This document shows positions 58,605 to 64,000 of a stretch of DNA of 64,000 nt, in pieces; the stretch's first letter is position 1; each line of letters begins with the position of its first letter. The stretch is from Humulus lupulus (Eukaryota; Streptophyta; Magnoliopsida; Rosales; Cannabaceae), in assembly GCF_963169125.1 (NCBI RefSeq), contig NC_084797.1, forward strand, positions 87,577,868-87,641,867, read 5' to 3'. The notes under the pieces are model-generated. The model did not search any database and was not told the origin of the DNA. It saw nothing but the letters and a program-made list of their open reading frames with translations. Both the position numbers and the translations under genes were made by a program.

Positions 58605-59235
58605 TGTTTACCCAAAAATGGACTACCTGATGACGTGGCAGGATTGGTCTGCACGTGGGATGCACATGACAGTTTTAAGTGAGTGTATCTTGCTCGACTA
58701 TCTACCAGAAGATCATTGGCTGATCAGGCATCATAATTATGGGCGACCAGCCTGGTCGCATATATTCATTTATTTCCTTCAGATATGCAATCTTGTGATT
58801 ACGTATAAATTGCAATTTTCATTATTATTTAGATATGTCTGTATTAAATGTAATTAAGGCCCGTTGGCCCATGTAAACACTCTTTGAGCCTATAAATAAG
58901 AATCAAAGAAGAGAGGGGACTTTGGATTTTGGACTTTTGGCTTTAGAACGCTTAAGCTTAGAGATTCTAAGAGAGAAAAAGAGTGTTGTTAGCCACCACA
59001 ATTGTATTTATCTGAGAGCTAGTGAAACTCGTGAGCCCTAGTCCATTGATCACTGCTCTTGGAATTTTACATCAATAAGAACACTAAGTGGACATAGGTC
59101 ATTACCATTTGATTGTGGCTGAACCACTATAAATTGTTTGTGTCGTTTATCTTTTCGTCTGGATTTCATCTCATTTTCATCTTATTTTCTATCGTTTATC
59201 TGACTCTGTGTCGTTGACCAATTCGAGAGTCAACA
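58605..59235 (+). repeat. 3' LTR, probable Tat/Retand-like (631 bp)
   Basis: TGTTTACCCAAAAATG ... CGAGAGTCAACA. Contains a TATA box TATAAATA (58891) followed by a leader-like region. No primer site follows it and no partner LTR is in the window; the other end of the element was removed along with the left end of element B. The short frame at 58618-58857 is not supported as a gene. Confidence 0.65.
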
Positions 59236-59383
59236 CTAATTTTACATTAAATTTTTTTTTGGTTGTTTTGCTATTTTTTTTTTTTGGTAATATGAATTGT
59301 GTTTAAAATTATTTTTTATTTATTATAAACATCTTTTCTTATTTTTTTTAGATTGTACGTTTCTTTTTTCAAATCTTGGGTAA

Positions 59384-59840
59384 GGTAACCTGTTACTTTA
59401 TTGATCTTTGACAGTTATGTAAAAAAAAATCTAGAGCTAGGTTAAATAACATGTATCAGGAGGGGTAACTGAGAGGAGTAACTTTCTACCATAACAGGTG
59501 CAACCAGTTACCATAAGAGGGGTGGCGGCTTACTCATATTAAATATGAAAATAAGCATCAAATTTAAAGAAAAAAGAGAAAAAACACTTCATTAAAAAGG
59601 CAAGAAGAAGTAACTATGATTTTAGTACCATAGGTAACCAGTTACCATAAAGAACCCAGAAATATACACACATCAGAATGTGAACAGTTACTCCCAGAAA
59701 TATACACACAAAGAACGAGAAGGTAACCAATTATTATTGAAGGGGTAATCAGTTACCTATATTATGGGTAACCAGTTACCATCAAGGTAACTTGTTACTC
59801 CAGCAAGGTAGCCGGATACATGTATCTGGTTATCCTTGAT
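59384..59840. repeat. Cluster of GGTAAC/GTTACC palindromic motifs
   Basis: About a dozen copies of GTAAC or GTTAC in ~460 bp. Several form the near-palindrome GGTAACCAGTTACC (about 59513, 59632, 59770) or GGTAACTTGTTAC. Spacing is irregular, so it is not a simple tandem array. On the minus strand, one motif (GGTAACTGGTTACC) falls in an open reading (GNWLP). Confidence 0.6.
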
Positions 59841-62287
59841 AGTAATGGCAGCTACACTAGCACATCCATCCTTGAAAGAAGCATCCGTAAAAATCAACCA
59901 ATCAGTCTTAGTGATTACATATAATCAAGCACTCAAATTAAGTGTAATTGGAATAATGTTACAACAACTTTCATCAAGTAAAAGTGTAATTTATTCTTCA
60001 TATCATACCAAAATTAGACATCTTGAAAGCTAACTTGAACTCTTTTTTTTAATTAAAACTTTTCTTCATTGGAAAGCCATTACACTAAAATTTAACATGA
60101 TTACATAATATATTCTCATGGATGTAAACCAAGGATAAGTCTCCATAAATATTAGCATTACAAGCCAATATAGCAAGCTGATGAGTACAATCATTTAGTA
60201 TAGCTCCCAAACCATGCCCAGTTCCTAAAACTTGACAAGATCAATGAAATAACCTTAAGCACAATCTTTATCAAATCATAAATATACCACAACCCCAAAT
60301 TTCTAATACTATACGATAGAAGTTAAGGAATACTTTGTCTATAATCAAGTGAGTTTTAAGGGAGTACTGCTTGATCAACAACCATATGACCCTGCAATTA
60401 TATATGAGCAAACATAACTACATATTAAAGTTTACATTATAAGGCATATGTCACATTAAAGGCTATGCATCATCATTATCATTGAGACATTAGAAACCAA
60501 ATAAATAATGGCAACCAGTATCATCATTATCAAATATTCAAAGTTTAGTTTGGTGGAAGGAATAATTACCTTAAACACCAATTTCTCATTCCTTCTAAAG
60601 CTTGCATTTAGTATGATGCTGAAGGTGGGAGGAAAAAGAACAAATAACTAATTACGATATATATATATAAATAAAGAAAAGTTATAACATGGAAAAGATG
60701 ATGAACAGTTTTTTAAGCATGTAACATACCAAGAAGCCCAATAGCAAGTGCCCAAAATACAGTCAACAAAACCAGTAAAAAAAAATCAAAGAATGAAACT
60801 CACTATCACAAGAAAAATGTATATAATAAACAAGAATTGTAAATCACGCACTAGCTTCAAATTTTATTTGACTACCGTAAGCTACCCAAGCAATAGTTAC
60901 AGGGAAGAGATGAAATTGTTTCCAAAGATCGATTCCTGATGAAAACAACATAACAATTCAAAGTCAAATTCTTGCCCTAGAAAAATTTTATCACAGCAAA
61001 GCAAAGCTGAAATCCAAATTATGTTGTTATTGTTTCAGTAGCTATACATTATGCAATCAGTTCTTTGTTTTCAGATTCTATTATCATGTGTATTCAAAAT
61101 ACAAAATTTCATATTCTCATTTCATTTTCTTCGTTTGTTCATAGGCATATTATGTGTATTAAATTAAATTAAATTTAATCAATGCTTTTATAAATTATAA
61201 AGAAAAAAGAATTTATGATTGTGATTTGGTTACCTATTTCTTTTGCGTTGATGATGTAGTTTCTGGATTGAATGTCACTAAAGATTGTTAGAGCTATTCC
61301 AATTTTTCTTTGCTTCTTAATCAGTTTCTGAAGTGCTCGTCGCCAGAGCTTTCATCGAAGAAGATCAAAGTAATATCAGAGTACTTTGAATTGCCAAAAA
61401 TTTAAAGTTTAATCAGAAATAATAAAGATTAGAAGAATGATCGATTGGTTTTTGGGAGAAAATTTTGTCGAGTTGCTTGATCACAAGGATGATCATTTGG
61501 TTTGTGGGAGTTATTGGAACAGTAATTCCCAATATGCCCCTACTTGATTGATGTGTTGTAGTTCAAAATTCAGTTTTCTTAATTAGTTGCCTATTAAATT
61601 TCTCTTTCCATAAATTCTTTAACTTCTTTTTAATTTTTTCTATTAAATTTGGGAAAATAATTTTTCCCATATTTTTGCAAATGATAGGTGTAAAACCCAT
61701 ACTTCTGAAAATTCCCCTATAAAATAAAATGCAAAAAATGGTATGCGACCTCATTATCTTTGAGCTACACCGATAAGACTCTGTATTCGATACTCAATAT
61801 TAATAAACAAAAGCGAATAATCTCACATTGTATGAACTATAAAAAACAGTGATATTTATTCTTGTAACGGGGAAATGGTTATTAAAAAAAAAACTCATGC
61901 ACACGGTACAACATATGCTAAAGGCAAATACATAAAATACATAAAAAAACTCACGAACGATGCAGAAAGGCGGCGGTGTAAAATCACTCGCAAGCAAGAT
62001 GCCAATATCTCATAAAATTTCCATTTGCATATAGCATAAAAGCTATGAGAACTGTACAATGATCTAAATCCGATCTCAACCAACGAATGTCTCAAACCAC
62101 ATTCCTCCAACTCCAAATTGGTAAATTTTAATTGACAAAGTTCAGTATAGCTTGTTTCCGACTCTATGACCAAATGATCATCATTTTCAGGGATTTAAAT
62201 TACATACAGGGACATCCAGCAACTTTCGAAATCTTAATCTTATGTGAAGCCTCGATCATTTATAAATTATACAGAAGTGTAAAACTT
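59841..62287. other. AT-rich intergenic region
   Basis: No gene is supported. Minus-strand peptides DWLIFTDASFKDGCASVAA (~59910-59855) and HGLGAILNDCTHQLAILACN (~60220-60160) resemble the start of plant RNase H-fold (RVT_3-type) domains, suggesting a decayed LINE-like or gene relic. A minus-strand stretch at about 61210-61400 looks exon-like but its frame closes quickly. The last few hundred bases are presumably the 3' UTR of the phytolongin gene. Confidence 0.4.
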
Positions 62288-63127
62288 TCAACGGATGCAC
62301 TCAACACCACGACAGATGAATAACCAAATCATGAGCAGTACCAGACAGACAGCAACATCTATAGCAAGCACTATACGTACTTGACGCCACCACTTCTTTC
62401 GAATGCTTGGAGTATTTGATCTGATCCTCATTGAGCCCAACTCCTTTTGTAAAGGAATTGAAGAACTGGATCCACCGTGATTAGAAGAATCTAAAGTTGC
62501 TGAATTCAAATCAATGTTAACTCCTCTATGATCTGTTGATTTCCTATGCTCCTCCAATTCAACATCTCTCATTGCAATTACATGATCCTTTGCCTTCTTC
62601 TCTTGTTTGCTAGACTTGCCTAATAAAGGAGCTTTTGTGGAAGTCGAAACTTCAATTTGCCCATTTGCACTACTTGGCGATGGAGATGAACCGGCATGAA
62701 TCAATGGGGTAACACCTGTCCAGCCTCTACTTCCTTGGGAAACATTCTCTAAGGACGAAATCAAGTGGCGTATAACAGGAAGTAGTTGCTCTTGTACAGA
62801 AATAGAGTTCATACTTGACAAACTTCCCCTTGAACCCCATTTGGCTACCTTCTTAAACTCATCTCTAAGATGCTCCAAAAACTGAAGAACTCCAGGGTTG
62901 CTAACATTCTCATCGACTATCATGAAATAAACATATCCATCTTCAATCAAAAAACCAAAGGTTCTCTTTCCCATTGTCTCAAAATACAACTTATGAAACG
63001 GAGGAGTTCTTTCCAAACACAATAAAGCTAAACTCTCCATTTCATGATCTCCACTACTGTGTTCATGGAGAACCCGACTACCCTTCGCCACACAACAGTA
63101 ATAAACTGTATTCTGAATCGAACCCAT
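62288..63127 (-). CDS. Phytolongin (longin-domain, tail-anchored, non-SNARE R-SNARE relative)
   Basis: A 279-residue intact frame starting MGSIQNTVYYCCVAKGSRVL at 63127. Residues ~1-115 are a longin domain (LALLCLERTPPFHKLYFETM, RTFGFLIEDGYVYFMIVDE, FLEHLRDEFKKVAKWGSRGS). The middle (~116-243) is Ser-rich and low in order, with KAPLLGKSSKQEKKAKDHVI and the MRDVELEEHRKS stretch. The C-terminus has KKWWRQ followed by a membrane span (~residues 250-271, VRIVLAIDVAVCLVLLMIWL) and a short lumenal tail. Known phytolongins keep the longin domain and membrane anchor of VAMP7-type R-SNAREs but replace the SNARE motif; Arabidopsis members localise along the secretory pathway (ER, Golgi, plasma membrane). 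I see no heptad SNARE motif with a central Arg. Function is probably in membrane traffic. Length and domain order fit the family; which paralogue is not resolved. Confidence 0.93.
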   Translation of the reverse strand: MGSIQNTVYYCCVAKGSRVLHEHSSGDHEMESLALLCLERTPPFHKLYFETMGKRTFGFLIEDGYVYFMIVDENVSNPGVLQFLEHLRDEFKKVAKWGSRGSLSSMNSISVQEQLLPVIRHLISSLENVSQGSRGWTGVTPLIHAGSSPSPSSANGQIEVSTSTKAPLLGKSSKQEKKAKDHVIAMRDVELEEHRKSTDHRGVNIDLNSATLDSSNHGGSSSSIPLQKELGSMRIRSNTPSIRKKWWRQVRIVLAIDVAVCLVLLMIWLFICRGVECIR

Positions 63128-63950
63128 TACTAGAACAATTAAATCAAATCGTAAAATTATAGTCTACCAACTTGGCCAAATACTTCACTGTCCAGAACTA
63201 TAAAAGCAACTCTCAAATACCGATTTTATTTTACAAGCCTCAATACCCACTTCACTCAACAAGTCCACTATATCATCATGAGGCAAAAAAATCATAAAAG
63301 ATTACAACTTTTAGAGTGGGAACTAAAGTTCCAGATATTTTAAGCAATTCGACATAGTAAAAAACGAACAAGATCCCCAAGCAAATAACCAAAGTCAAGA
63401 CGGAATGCAATAAGCTCGTCGGCTACAATATCCAAGGCATCTACTACATACCCAAGAAGTTCTTCAAATAAGTATTCAAAAAGAAGAATAAAGTACTCAA
63501 TAAACTCCCTCATACCTGCCCGGGCCACAGCCACCCACTGGAGCACTAAACAGTCCTCCCCGCGGTATGTGTTCTGTGAAAAGAAAAAGGCAAGAACATC
63601 AATTAAATGAGAACTGAACCAAATTTCATTAAAAATTCGCAGATTCTGATCAAAGCCGTCTAATTAGGGTTTGAAATCAACAGAGAAACACGATGTTAAA
63701 AGAGAAATTTTTAAAAAAAAATTAACATCGATCCAAGATAAATAGATTAGAAGATTTGTCAACGAGAAAACAGCAATAATGCTCTGCTAACCCTAGCATG
63801 CTTAGAAATAGAAAAATTGGAACAGTCAACTCTAATCCAAGACCAGTCCACCGCCAAAAAATGAAGAAGCAGATTTTCTCTTCCGCCAAACAGATCATTG
63901 AAAGTAACAATAAGGATATACCTATACAAGTTCTGCCGAACAGAGACATC
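63128..63950 (-). other. Phytolongin 5' UTR with two candidate introns
   Basis: Upstream of the ATG lies an acceptor (TTGTTCTAG|TA-ATG, AG at 63131-63130). Further up is a candidate 58-nt non-coding exon (63573-63516) with acceptor TTTTCACAG and donor GGGCAG|GTATGAG, and a first-exon donor TATAG|GTATATCC at 63922. The short open frames here are not independent genes. Splice sites are read from consensus only. Confidence 0.5.
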
Positions 63951-63956
63951 AGAAGC

Positions 63957-63966
63957 TATATATATA
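63957..63966 (-). promoter_or_regulatory. TATA-like element of the phytolongin gene
   Basis: TATATATATA on the minus strand ~35 nt upstream of the first candidate donor, preceded by a CT-rich stretch (CACCTCTCTCTCCCCC, 63973-63988) of the kind common at plant core promoters. Confidence 0.45.
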
Positions 63967-64000
63967 CGTAGGGGGAGAGAGAGGTGGGGTGAAGAAGTGA

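Noticed and set aside
61563..62323. Short frames in the AT-rich region downstream of the phytolongin gene
   Set aside because: No domain content, AT-rich, and partly in its probable 3' UTR.
63340..63949. Minus-strand frames upstream of the phytolongin start as separate small genes
   Set aside because: They overlap candidate 5' UTR exons and introns with good splice consensus and have no independent support.

Overview
The window is plant nuclear DNA, most likely from a flowering plant. It carries plant Ty3/gypsy lineages with initiator-tRNA-Met primer sites, a chloroplast cemA fragment, and a phytolongin gene, a family known from land plants. Bases 1-59235 are almost entirely nested LTR retrotransposons. 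Only the last ~4.5 kb looks like host gene space. No tRNA, rRNA or CRISPR array was seen.

Left arm (1-32535, everything on the minus strand). The scaffold is a Tekay/Del-type element with ~2.4 kb LTRs and a degenerate, non-coding internal domain: an LTR at 867-2084, an internal piece at 6848-7853, an LTR at 7854-10254, internal pieces at 10255-11251, 22426-23513 and 28953-30013, and an LTR at 30014-32535. Into it have jumped CRM-like Ty3/gypsy elements, called here E1 (1-866, cut by the window edge), E2 (2091-6847), E3 (11252-17775, truncated), E4 (12075-16769, inside E3), E5 (17776-22425) and E6 (23514-28952, which holds a solo LTR at 25054-25729). E2, E4 and E6 have perfect 5-bp target-site duplications (TSDs). 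The LTR at 30014-32535 also carries a 317-bp piece of chloroplast DNA from the end of cemA.

Right arm (32536-57512, everything on the plus strand). A coding but decayed Tekay/Del chromovirus (element B) has a left-truncated 5' LTR, a tRNA-Met primer site at 44730, gag, a zinc knuckle, protease, RT, RNase H, integrase, a chromodomain and a complete 3' LTR (55199-57512). Its 5' LTR is interrupted by a second Tekay-like solo LTR (C, 32838-43841). C in turn holds a Tat/Athila-like solo LTR (34030-35538) and E7 (36248-43364), the only CRM-like copy here with a full gag-pol and TSD AGCTT. Element B also holds E8 (46078-50894), a gag-only CRM-like copy, and a solo CRM-like LTR (51509-52129, TSD ATCAT). 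The two arms meet at 32535, where two oppositely oriented, truncated Tekay LTRs are fused.

The CRM-like copies form one family in two states. E7 encodes gag-PR-RT-RH-IN. E2, E4, E5 and E8, and also the damaged E3 and E6, share one internal deletion that joins gag-protease directly to the integrase C-terminus, so this is a propagating non-autonomous derivative. Several have near-identical LTRs and are recent.

57513-59235 is the 3' end of another retrotransposon, probably Tat/Retand-like: a polypurine tract, an LTR, and upstream of them an antisense gene with its own TATA box and an intron. Element B's 3' LTR cuts off that gene's second exon. 59236-62287 is AT-rich intergenic DNA with a cluster of GGTAACTGGTTACC-type palindromes and weak RNase H-like peptides. 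The one intact host gene is a phytolongin (minus strand, 62288-63127) with candidate 5' UTR introns and a TATA-like promoter near the window's right edge.
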